Under the pieces are notes generated by a model, which had not been told where the DNA came from, did not search any database, and saw only the letters and a program-made list of their open reading frames with translations. Positions 1 through 5,859 of a stretch of 5,859 bases of DNA are shown here, one piece after another. The DNA comes from Armatimonadota bacterium (GTDB taxonomy: Bacteria; Armatimonadota; UBA10988; DTZQ01): positions 1 to 5,859 of the forward strand of contig DTZQ01000299.1 in assembly GCA_012961305.1 (NCBI GenBank). Direction: 5' to 3'. The position numbers were made by a program, and so were the translations under genes. The stretch's first letter is position 1. Each line of letters opens with the position of its first letter.

Positions 1-738
1 CCCAAGGCCGTTTGGGTCAGCCTTGTTTCCTCCCATTTTCAGGCCTGGCCAGGGCGAGCCTGGATTTTTGAGCAGCGGCGCGATGAAGCCAGCGGCTATC
101 CTGATAGTAGGGTGCAGGTGCGACGGGCCCCGGGTCGAGTTGCCGTGGAAGTCACCTTGCGTCAGGCAGCCTGGGAACTGCACGCCCGTACGACCATTTT
201 CGCTGACCGGCCCTATTTGCGCCTGGAACGAGAACTTATCTGTCGCCAGCCGCGCACCTCCGGGCGGGGTTTGGCCTTGCCTTATGTAGCCGTACCTGAA
301 AGGGCTCCCTTCACCCATTTGGCTTTCCCCTTCGGTGGTCGGCGAATCCTGCGGCCCCTGCGTGAGGGGGAACAGTTCGCCCAGAGAAGTTATGTCTTCA
401 CCGATTGGGCGGCCTGCTATAATGCTTCCCGGAGGGAAGGATTGCTTTTTCTGCTGCCGGAGCGCGAGCGATTGGCCCGCTATTCCCTTCGCTTTGAACT
501 GCTGGCTGATGGGGCCGAGGACTACGAGTACTTCAACCTGCTTAAGAAGTGGGCCAGGGGGGCAACGACGCAGCAGACGGGAAGAGAACTTACAACCCAA
601 GCCCTGAAATTGCTGCGAGAAGTAGAGAAGGCAACCGGCGAATATGGACGGGAAGAGCGGGTGGACCCGGCCCATCTACCTGAACTGCGGCGGCGAGTAG
701 GAGAACTCCTCTCTCTGTGGCCAGGAGGTCCGAAATAG
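1..738 (+). CDS. C-terminal part of a protein with a DUF4091-like end (5' partial)
   Basis: The reading frame is open from the first base of the window to a TAG at 736-738, giving 245 visible residues, so the start lies outside. A GTG at 112 is in frame, but no convincing ribosome site precedes it and coding-like sequence continues upstream. The middle part is rich in alternating hydrophobic and aromatic residues (for example YVFTDWAACYNA at visible residues 131-142), which suggests a beta-sandwich-like segment. The best clue is SLRFELLADGAEDYEYFNLL (162-181). It resembles the LRDGxEDYEYLxLL signature of DUF4091, a domain found at the C-terminus of glycoside-hydrolase-like proteins. The closing helices, with DPAHLPELRRRVGELL (222-237), also fit the usual DUF4091 ending. 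A role in carbohydrate metabolism is inferred from family habit only. No catalytic residues can be assigned. I am confident that it is coding, and only moderately confident of the family. Confidence 0.68.
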   Translation, partial: PKAVWVSLVSSHFQAWPGRAWIFEQRRDEASGYPDSRVQVRRAPGRVAVEVTLRQAAWELHARTTIFADRPYLRLERELICRQPRTSGRGLALPYVAVPERAPFTHLAFPFGGRRILRPLREGEQFAQRSYVFTDWAACYNASRREGLLFLLPERERLARYSLRFELLADGAEDYEYFNLLKKWARGATTQQTGRELTTQALKLLREVEKATGEYGREERVDPAHLPELRRRVGELLSLWPGGPK

Positions 739-751
739 ATTCCGCAACCCC

Positions 752-780
752 TTGCCTTTTCTGCCATCTAATGGTATAAT
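752..780 (+). promoter_or_regulatory. Sigma70/sigmaA-type promoter for the phosphate transporter gene
   Basis: A perfect -10 hexamer TATAAT (775-780) is preceded by the extended -10 element TG (772-773). At exactly 17 bases upstream lies TTGCCT (752-757), which matches four of six bases of the -35 consensus. Transcription would start near 787, leaving a leader of about 40 bases before the start codon at 827. I see no convincing PhoB or PhoP box repeats around it, so phosphate control is not evident from the sequence. Confidence 0.75.
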
Positions 781-813
781 GGGACTTGCCAAAGAGTGTT
801 ATTCTCCACAACG

Positions 814-820
814 AGGAAGG
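814..820 (+). promoter_or_regulatory. Ribosome binding site of the PiT gene
   Basis: AGGAAGG lies six bases before the ATG at 827. It supports that ATG as the start; the encoded protein then begins just before the first membrane segment, as expected for the family. Confidence 0.7.
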
Positions 821-826
821 TAGAAA

Positions 827-1816
827 ATGCCTGAGCCAGCCGTAATAGTGGTGCTTTTGCTGGTCTTAGCGGCAGAATTCGTTAATGGTTTTACCGATGC
901 CCCCAATGCTATTGCCACCGTTATTTCCACCCGAGTACTCCGCCCCTACCAAGCCCTCCTGATGGCCGTGGTATTTAACGTCTTAGGAGCGATGAGTGGG
1001 ACGGCGGTAGCCTTTACCATTGGCAAGGGAATCGTCCGCTCGGAAGTCATTGACCTCCTAACCGTAGCCGCGGCGATGGTGGGAATTGTAGCCTGGAGCA
1101 CGCTGGCCTGGGTTTATGGCCTTCCCACTTCCGAAACCCACGCCCTGGTTGCTGGTCTGGCGGGAGCCGGTTTGGGCACGGCCGGCCCGAAGGTTCTGCT
1201 TTGGTCAGGTTGGCAGAAAGTGCTGCTGGGATTGGTTTTCTCTACCTTTCTGGGTTTTTCGATTGGCTGTGGCCTGATGCTAACCATTTATAAACTGTTT
1301 GCCCAGAAAGGCCCCCTTTTCTTCCGCCGGTTGTTTGGGAAAATTCAGGTTCTCTCCTCCGCTTTCATGGCCTTTGGTCACGGAACCAACGACGGCCAGA
1401 AATTCATTGGCACTTTTACCCTCACATTGGTTTTGGGAGGAGTACTACCCCGCTTTGAAATTCCCCTGTGGGTTATTCTCCTGTGTGCTTTGGTAATGGG
1501 AGTGGGCACGGCTTGTGGAGGATGGCGAATCATCAGGACCATGGGCATCCGCTTAACCCGCCTCGATCCGGCCCATGGCTTTGCGGCCGAGACCGGAGCC
1601 GCTCTGGCCATTCAACTGGCTACTTTCTTGGGCATTCCCCTGAGCACTACCCATGCCATCAACACCGCCATTATGGGTGTAGGGGCTACCCGGAGGTTAT
1701 CCGGGGTGAGATGGGGAGTAGGTAAGGACATTGTTCTGGCTTGGATTTTGACCTTTCCCATCTGCGGAGCCATTGCTTGGTTAGTGGTTTTCATCGCTAA
1801 ACTGCTGGGAATTTAA
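827..1816 (+). CDS. pit: PiT-family inorganic phosphate transporter
   Basis: This 329-residue integral membrane protein belongs to the PiT family (PF01384), which moves inorganic phosphate, usually as a metal-phosphate complex, across the cytoplasmic membrane using an ion gradient. The length is typical for the bacterial members. The two inverted family repeats are visible. The first has NGFTDAPNAIATVIST (20-35) and GLPTSETHALVAG (98-110). The second has FGHGTNDGQKFIGT (183-196) and GIPLSTTHAINTAIMGVG (269-286). The conserved aspartates D24 and D189 are present. About nine or ten hydrophobic segments span the protein, including roughly 5-22, 43-66, 76-97, 128-157, 172-205, 210-233 and 303-327. 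It has its own strong promoter and is followed 62 bases later by a DUF47 gene, a standard pairing for phosphate carriers. Some PiT relatives (CysP) carry sulfate, and the DUF47 partner makes phosphate the better call. Confidence 0.94.
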   Translation: MPEPAVIVVLLLVLAAEFVNGFTDAPNAIATVISTRVLRPYQALLMAVVFNVLGAMSGTAVAFTIGKGIVRSEVIDLLTVAAAMVGIVAWSTLAWVYGLPTSETHALVAGLAGAGLGTAGPKVLLWSGWQKVLLGLVFSTFLGFSIGCGLMLTIYKLFAQKGPLFFRRLFGKIQVLSSAFMAFGHGTNDGQKFIGTFTLTLVLGGVLPRFEIPLWVILLCALVMGVGTACGGWRIIRTMGIRLTRLDPAHGFAAETGAALAIQLATFLGIPLSTTHAINTAIMGVGATRRLSGVRWGVGKDIVLAWILTFPICGAIAWLVVFIAKLLGI

Positions 1817-1829
1817 CCACCACCCTTAA

Positions 1830-1846
1830 CAGGGCTTAAGCTCCTG
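1830..1846. repeat. Imperfect palindrome between the PiT and DUF47 genes
   Basis: CAGGGCTTAAGCTCCTG holds the perfect eight-base palindrome GCTTAAGC. The flanks CAGG and CCTG also pair if one T is skipped. There is no loop, so it looks more like a possible protein-binding site than a terminator. It may be chance; nothing else in the window repeats it. Confidence 0.25.
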
Positions 1847-1860
1847 GGGACTAACTATGG

Positions 1861-1868
1861 AAGGAGAG
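1861..1868 (+). promoter_or_regulatory. Ribosome binding site of the DUF47 gene
   Basis: AAGGAGAG ends ten bases before the ATG at 1879 and favours that start. A second in-frame ATG at 1891 also has a purine-rich stretch (GAGAGGAG, 1881-1888), but only two bases separate them, which is too close. The choice changes the protein by four residues only. Confidence 0.6.
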
Positions 1869-1878
1869 ACCACCACGA

Positions 1879-2559
1879 ATGAGAGGAGTAATGGAAAGGC
1901 TACGGCGGTGGGTTTTCAAGGGGGACAGGGATTTCTGCCTCCTGTTTAACCAGGCAGCAGCCAATCTGCGGGAAGGCGTAGAACTGCTCGAAGATTTGAT
2001 TCGCAATTACGAGCGCATTCCCGAGAAAGTAAAGGCCATAGAGGAAGTGGAACATAGGGGGGATGAGATTACCCACCAAATTGCCCGAAACCTCAACGAA
2101 ATCTATGTTACCCGCTTTGACCATGAGGACATCAGCGAACTGAAGGAGAAGTTGGACGATGTGCTGGATTTGGTGGAATCCGCAGCCGCCCGGTTGTACT
2201 ATTTTGACATTCCCCAACCTACAAAGAGCGCGGGCGAACTGGTAGAGCGCCTTAAGAAATGCGTCGTGACTTTAGAGGAGATGATTTCTCGGCTCGATAG
2301 GCCGGCCACCATAAGCCACAAGTCCTTAGAGGACATCCACCAGTGGGAGAACGAGGCCGATGACATCCAGAGGGCCGCTACTGCGCAGGCTTTTAAGGAA
2401 GCAGAGAAATTGATTGCCACCGGGACCTGGCAGGAGTACTGTCGGGCTAAACTGCTGGCTGACCGCTGGCATGAGATTTACCGCCGCCTGGAAGAGGCCA
2501 TAGACGGATGTGAAGATGCCTCCGATGTGATAGAGCGAATGATTACCAAGTATGGCTGA
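1879..2559 (+). CDS. DUF47 / PhoU-like phosphate transport accessory protein
   Basis: This soluble, all-helical protein of 226 residues belongs to the DUF47 family (PF01865), distant relatives of PhoU that accompany PiT transporters and are thought to regulate them. Two acidic ExxxD-type motifs, which bind metal ions in PhoU-like proteins, are visible: EVEHRGDEI (56-64) and WENEADDIQ (156-164). Other family features are VTRFDHEDISELKEKLDDVLD (within 77-97) and the C-terminal EEAIDGCEDASDVIERM (205-221). There is no signal peptide or membrane segment, so it acts in the cytoplasm, probably at the inner face of the transporter. It lies 62 bases after the PiT gene on the same strand with no clear promoter between them, so the pair is most likely one transcript. 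Its last 17 bases overlap the 3' end of the opposing ykgJ-type gene. The family call is firm; the regulatory role is inferred from relatives. Confidence 0.93.
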   Translation: MRGVMERLRRWVFKGDRDFCLLFNQAAANLREGVELLEDLIRNYERIPEKVKAIEEVEHRGDEITHQIARNLNEIYVTRFDHEDISELKEKLDDVLDLVESAAARLYYFDIPQPTKSAGELVERLKKCVVTLEEMISRLDRPATISHKSLEDIHQWENEADDIQRAATAQAFKEAEKLIATGTWQEYCRAKLLADRWHEIYRRLEEAIDGCEDASDVIERMITKYG

Positions 2560-3235
2560 AAGGCTGGCCGGGGAACGGTTGTTCCGGCCAGAACACGGCG
2601 CCCGAGAAGTTCTGCAGCAAATCGCGTTCGCTCCAGGAGAAACCCAGTTCGGCGATGAACTTGGGCAAAGTATTAAAGGCCGCTACTCCTCCCTGCATTC
2701 TGATGAGCACTGAAAGGTTGATGATTTTCTGCCGGAGGCTGTCCGCGGAGTGGATTTTGAGGGTTTGGCCAGTTAGGACCGGTTGGGCCGCTTCCATTAA
2801 GATAGCACAGCCATTAAAACGTCCGGCCTCTGGGCCCGAGGTGAATATGGTACGACCGAACATGCGACAGGCTAAAGGTCGGGCCGAGTAAACGGAGCAC
2901 AGACCTCCCTCCAGAAAGGGGCATCGGGTCCGGGGCAGGCGTTCGCGAACAGCCGGGTCTTCTTCAGCCGCGACTACTTCGGCGAACTCGTAGGTCTGGG
3001 CCTGCTCCTCAGCCGCCGCTCGGATGCGCGCCAAGTCGGTCAGAGAGAGGTTCCTCCGCGCATAGTCAGCGAGGAATTCATATTCGGCCAAACTTAGCAG
3101 GAAGGGGGGAGCAAAAAGGCAACATTCACAGCAACCCTCGGGGCAGAGGAACTGGGGATATTGAGCCTCAAACTCGGCCAGAGCCGCATCTAATTGGGCA
3201 TAAAACTGTCGTAATAGAGAGCGTGGGGGCCTCAT
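2543..3235 (-). CDS. YkgJ-family cysteine-cluster (CxxCxxCC) protein
   Basis: This 230-residue cytoplasmic protein has the layout of the YkgJ / CxxCxxCC family (PF03692), which is predicted to bind a metal, probably an iron-sulphur cluster or zinc. The exact role of the family is not settled. The N-terminal cluster is CPEGCCECC, with cysteines at 31, 35, 36, 38 and 39. The second half of the site is RCPFLEGGLCSVYSARPLACR (within 104-124), with C105, C113 and C123 and the family-typical Y, RP and CR. C143 follows in FNGCAIL. Cys36 sits where relatives usually have glycine, so it is an extra thiol. The ATG is chosen because it has a good ribosome site and overlaps the rel stop codon in the four-base form ATGA, which predicts coupled translation with rel. 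The 3' end overlaps the DUF47 gene on the other strand by 17 bases. The family call is strong, the function open. Confidence 0.88.
   Translation of the reverse strand: MRPPRSLLRQFYAQLDAALAEFEAQYPQFLCPEGCCECCLFAPPFLLSLAEYEFLADYARRNLSLTDLARIRAAAEEQAQTYEFAEVVAAEEDPAVRERLPRTRCPFLEGGLCSVYSARPLACRMFGRTIFTSGPEAGRFNGCAILMEAAQPVLTGQTLKIHSADSLRQKIINLSVLIRMQGGVAAFNTLPKFIAELGFSWSERDLLQNFSGAVFWPEQPFPGQPFSHTW
2564..2591. terminator. Strong hairpin at the convergence point, possible terminator without U-tract
   Basis: CTGGCC (2564-2569) pairs with GGCCAG (2586-2591) and GGAAC (2572-2576) pairs with GTTCC (2581-2585). That gives an 11-pair stem with a two-base bulge and a GGTT loop. It begins five bases after the DUF47 stop codon, where a terminator for the plus-strand operon would sit, but no T-run follows on either strand. 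It also lies inside the coding sequence for the last residues of the opposing gene. It may be a transcript-end stabiliser or a Rho-assisted end; termination is inference. Confidence 0.35.
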
Positions 3236-5757
3236 GCTGGTCGTCCCTCCAAAGGCACCCCCATCTGGCGTACCGTAACCACCCCCGGCAGTTTTCTCAG
3301 ATTGCGCATTACACTCTCCAATTGCTGCTGGTTGAGCACCTCCAAGACCACTTGAATAGTGGCCGTGATGTCCCGCCGCGGCGGTTCAACGTGGGCGGAG
3401 AGGATGTTGATATTGTGGTTGCTGATGACCGCGCTGACATCCTTCAACAAGCCAATGCGGTCCACCGCCCGAATGAATAGAGGCACATCGTAAAGCAAGT
3501 TGGTATCCGTTTCCCACTCCAGGGACAAGATGCGGTCTGGGTCTTTGCGCTGCAGGTAAGCCAGGTTAGGGCAGTTGGCCCGATGGATGGTAATCCCCCG
3601 GCCCCGGGTGACGTAGCCCATGATAGGCTGACCTGGCAGGGGGAAACAGCATTTGGAACGGTTGAAGAGGACGTTACGAATGTCTCCGGAAGCAGTTACC
3701 GCCACTTTCAAGCGGCGGGGTTGGAGCGGAGGAGCCGTGGTCGGTGGAGCCTCTGGAGGGGCCGCTTGGGTCAAAAGACGCCTAACCTCTGCAATTTCCT
3801 GCCGGACCCGGTTGAGAACGCTGGCCGCAGAGATGCCGCCGTAGCCAATGGCCGCCAGCAGGTCGTCAGAATGGTTGAGGCTGAACTGACGCGCAATCTG
3901 AGTCAACAGGTCATCAGCCCGCTCCTCCTGAACTTGGGCTTTAAGGCGGGGATGCCAGTACTCCCAATACTCCCGCTGCAAGGCTGCCAAGTCCATTCGG
4001 GCCCGCTGGGCCTCGTGCTCTAACATCTCCCGCCCGGCCTGAACGTTCTCCTCCCGCTGCTGTTTTTTGAGGTAAGAACGAATGCGAGCCCGGGCCTGGC
4101 CCGTTTTCACGAACTGCAACCAGTCCCGACTGGGACCGCTGTGTTTCTGCCGAATAATTTCCACGATGTCCCCATTCTGCAGTTGGTAGTCCAGAGGCAC
4201 GATGCGCCGATTGACCTTGGCCCCAATACAGGTATGACCAACCTCCGTGTGAATGCGGTAGGCAAAATCCACCGGCGTAGCCCCCACCGGCAGGTCAATC
4301 AAATCCCCCCGCGGGGTGAAGACGAAAACCTCCTCCTCCCACAAATCCTGCTGTACCTGGGCCAGGTAATCGTCGGCGAGGGCATCCTCATCCCCAGCCG
4401 AATCCAGCAGTTGCCGCAGGGCACTCAGGCGGTTGGCAAATTCGTCGTCAATTCTGTCCTCTTCCTTGTAACGCCAGTGGGCAGCCACCCCGTATTCGCA
4501 GACCTGATGCATTTGCCAGGTGCGAATTTGCACTTCCAAGACCTCCCGGGTCCCCTCGGGCCCCGGCACCAATACTTTGGTGTGCAGGGACTGATAGCGG
4601 TTGGGTTTGGGTTGGGAGATGTAATCGGCAAAGTGCTCCGGCTGGTGGGTCCAGAGGGAGTGGACTACCCCCAGCGCCTCGTAACATTCGGGAACGGTGT
4701 TGACGAGGATGCGGATGGCCGTCAGGTCGTAAATGTCCTCAAAATCTAGGTCCTGCCGCAGCATTTTGTGGTAGATGCTGTAGATGTTCTTGGGCCGGCC
4801 GGTCACCTCCGCTCGAATGCCCTCCCGTTCCAAGGCCCGTTTTACTTCCGCTATCACCCGCTCAATTTCGGCGTTGCGCTCCTCCCAGGTTTTGGCCACC
4901 CGCTGGCTGATTTCCTCGTATTTCTTCGGCTCCAAATACTGGAGGGCCAAGTCTTCCATCTCCGCCTTGAGGTGGGAAATGCCCAAGCGGTGGGCCAGGC
5001 GGGCGTAGATTAGTTCGGTTTCCCGCGCAATGCGACGGCGTTTCTCCTCCTCCTGTTTGGCCCAGAGGGTTCGCAGGTTGTGCAGCCGGTCGGCAAGTTT
5101 GATGATAAGCACCCGCAAATCTTTGGCCGTGGCCAGAAACATTTTCCGCAGGTTTTCCGCCTGTATGCGCCGGTGCAGACGTTCCTGCTGCGCCGTAGGA
5201 GGGGTCTGAGTTTCGTTGGTATACTGCTCGCGAAAGCGAATTTCACTCAGCCGGGTAACCCCCTCTACCAACTCAAAAATGGTTGGCCCAAACTGCTCCG
5301 CCAACTCCCGAGCCACGCCTTCCTTTTTGGCTTCTATTGCCCGCTCCTGCTGGTCAATGCTTTCCTGAAGAGTTCGAATTTCCTCCTGCCGCCGGGCTTT
5401 CTTGGCCTGTTTCAGTTTTTCCCGCAGGGCCTCCAATCCCCTTTGCTCCCGGGCCGCACAATCCTCAATGGTGTCATGGAGCAAACAGGCTGCAATAGCC
5501 GTGCTGTCCATCTCCAAATCGGCCAAGATGTGGGCCGCCGCCAGGGGATGGGTAATATAGGGGTCGCCAGAATCGCGCCAGTAGTTGCGGTGTACACTGG
5601 CCGCAAAGTGATAAGCCCGGCGAATGAGGTAAGTATCGGCGTGAGGGTCGTACCCCTGTATCCGCTCCAACAGGCGGCGCAGGCTCTGCTCAGGGGTCTC
5701 AGTAGGCCCCCTTTCCCCAGCAGATTGTAAGGCAAGAGCCGTACTGGTATCGGCCAT
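3232..5757 (-). CDS. rel: Rel (RelA/SpoT-type) bifunctional (p)ppGpp synthetase/hydrolase with unusual insertions
   Basis: This cytoplasmic enzyme makes (p)ppGpp from ATP and GDP/GTP and hydrolyses it, the core of the stringent response. Counting from the ATG at 5757 (841 residues), the HD hydrolase domain shows YITHP (H70), LLHDTIED (H94, D95, E98, D99) and KLADRLHN (D223, N227), so hydrolase residues are intact. The synthetase domain shows GRPKNIYSIYHK (320-331), IYDLTAIRI (D344), NRYQSLHT (386-393) and EVQIRT (E408). TGS follows at about 472-537, then a helical region, a proline-rich linker near 665-682, the CC/zinc-finger-like segment (C703, C704, H725, C729) and a C-terminal ACT domain at about 757-833. 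The oddities are a charged insertion of about 44 residues within 100-155, a shorter one within 175-200, and HFAD (375-378) in place of RxKD or ExDD. A GTG at 5766 is an alternative start adding three residues. It lacks a ribosome site, whereas the ATG has a weak GTGAG four bases upstream. Confidence 0.95.
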   Translation of the reverse strand: MADTSTALALQSAGERGPTETPEQSLRRLLERIQGYDPHADTYLIRRAYHFAASVHRNYWRDSGDPYITHPLAAAHILADLEMDSTAIAACLLHDTIEDCAAREQRGLEALREKLKQAKKARRQEEIRTLQESIDQQERAIEAKKEGVARELAEQFGPTIFELVEGVTRLSEIRFREQYTNETQTPPTAQQERLHRRIQAENLRKMFLATAKDLRVLIIKLADRLHNLRTLWAKQEEEKRRRIARETELIYARLAHRLGISHLKAEMEDLALQYLEPKKYEEISQRVAKTWEERNAEIERVIAEVKRALEREGIRAEVTGRPKNIYSIYHKMLRQDLDFEDIYDLTAIRILVNTVPECYEALGVVHSLWTHQPEHFADYISQPKPNRYQSLHTKVLVPGPEGTREVLEVQIRTWQMHQVCEYGVAAHWRYKEEDRIDDEFANRLSALRQLLDSAGDEDALADDYLAQVQQDLWEEEVFVFTPRGDLIDLPVGATPVDFAYRIHTEVGHTCIGAKVNRRIVPLDYQLQNGDIVEIIRQKHSGPSRDWLQFVKTGQARARIRSYLKKQQREENVQAGREMLEHEAQRARMDLAALQREYWEYWHPRLKAQVQEERADDLLTQIARQFSLNHSDDLLAAIGYGGISAASVLNRVRQEIAEVRRLLTQAAPPEAPPTTAPPLQPRRLKVAVTASGDIRNVLFNRSKCCFPLPGQPIMGYVTRGRGITIHRANCPNLAYLQRKDPDRILSLEWETDTNLLYDVPLFIRAVDRIGLLKDVSAVISNHNINILSAHVEPPRRDITATIQVVLEVLNQQQLESVMRNLRKLPGVVTVRQMGVPLEGRPA
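3245..3250 (-). promoter_or_regulatory. Ribosome binding site of the ykgJ-type gene
   Basis: On the minus strand GGAGGG stands nine bases before the ATG at 3235. It lies inside the last codons of rel, so ribosomes could reach this start both independently and by re-initiation after the rel stop. Confidence 0.65.
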
Positions 5758-5766
5758 GATGCTCAC

Positions 5767-5859
5767 TTACAGAGGTCTGGCCCGTCTTTTTAGGCTGCCA
5801 GCCAGGATGGAAACTGCCCGCAGGGTCAGCCATACTCCAGCCAAGACCTTTACCGCCGG
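5767..5859 (-). CDS. Probable C-terminal fragment of an unidentified protein upstream of rel (5' partial)
   Basis: On the minus strand the frame is open from the right edge of the window to a TAA at 5769-5767, encoding 30 residues. The peptide is hydrophobic and then basic (VLAGVWLTLRAVSILAGS followed by LKRRARPL). This looks like the end of a membrane-associated or amphipathic protein, for example the tail of an integral membrane enzyme, but the family cannot be recognised. Its stop codon is followed at once by the alternative GTG start of rel and nine bases later by the preferred ATG. That is typical operon packing and leaves no room for a separate rel promoter. Another frame is open over the same stretch, and 30 open codons can occur by chance in G+C-rich DNA, so the call rests on the composition and the tight junction. 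Confidence 0.5.
   Translation of the reverse strand, partial: PAVKVLAGVWLTLRAVSILAGSLKRRARPL

Noticed and set aside
1815..1878. Two copies of ACCACCAC flanking the PiT-DUF47 gap
   Set aside because: Eight-base, low-complexity matches are expected by chance and show no further structure.
1857..1943. Small ORF of about 28 codons starting at an ATG just before the DUF47 gene
   Set aside because: It has no good ribosome site of its own, overlaps the DUF47 start region in another frame and encodes nothing recognisable.
3583..4023. Open frame of 146 codons on the plus strand, opposite the Rel C-terminal region
   Set aside because: It is antisense to the helical and CC regions of Rel with low-complexity composition and no supporting ribosome site.
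4141..4749. Open frame of 202 codons on the plus strand, opposite rel
   Set aside because: It lies wholly antisense to strongly conserved Rel synthetase and TGS sequence, has no recognisable domain and reflects codon bias of the real gene.
5080..5730. Open frame of 216 codons on the plus strand, opposite the Rel hydrolase domain
   Set aside because: It is antisense to conserved HD-domain motifs, shows no family signature and is best explained as a shadow frame.
5808..5859. Short plus-strand frame with an ATG running off the right edge
   Set aside because: There is no ribosome site before it, and the minus-strand frame over the same bases fits better with the adjacent rel gene.

Overview
The window is bacterial chromosomal DNA of moderately high G+C content. 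A full-length bifunctional-type Rel protein, sigma70/sigmaA-type promoter hexamers and Shine-Dalgarno sites all point to Bacteria. The phylum cannot be fixed from the sequence alone. A DUF4091-like tail, a PiT/DUF47 pair and an unusual Rel would suit Chloroflexota, Armatimonadota or a similar lineage, but that is a weak inference. I see no mobile element, CRISPR array, rRNA or tRNA.

Layout. Three genes lie on the plus strand: the 3' end of a protein with a DUF4091-like C-terminus (1-738), a PiT-family phosphate transporter (827-1816) and its DUF47/PhoU-like partner (1879-2559). The transporter has a very good promoter of its own in the 88-base gap before it (TTGCCT-17-TATAAT with an extended -10). 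Two to three genes lie on the minus strand and read towards the first group: a probable C-terminal fragment of an unidentified protein entering from the right edge (5859-5767), a RelA/SpoT-type (p)ppGpp synthetase/hydrolase (5757-3232) and a YkgJ-type cysteine-cluster protein (3235-2543). The two groups converge, and the DUF47 and YkgJ genes overlap tail to tail by 17 bases. A strong hairpin sits just past the DUF47 stop.

How the genes work together. The PiT transporter and the DUF47 protein form a familiar two-gene phosphate uptake module. On the other strand, Rel makes and degrades the alarmone (p)ppGpp. Its stop codon overlaps the ykgJ start as ATGA, so the two are probably translationally coupled. 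The fragment upstream of rel ends directly against the rel start, which suggests that rel is transcribed from a promoter outside the window.

The most unusual object is Rel itself. Its hydrolase domain carries a charged, helical insertion of about 44 residues right after the HDxxED motif and a second, shorter insertion nearby. The site that usually reads RxKD (bifunctional Rel) or ExDD (RelA) reads HFAD. Otherwise the gene content is ordinary, and I found no clear sign of a wholly new system.
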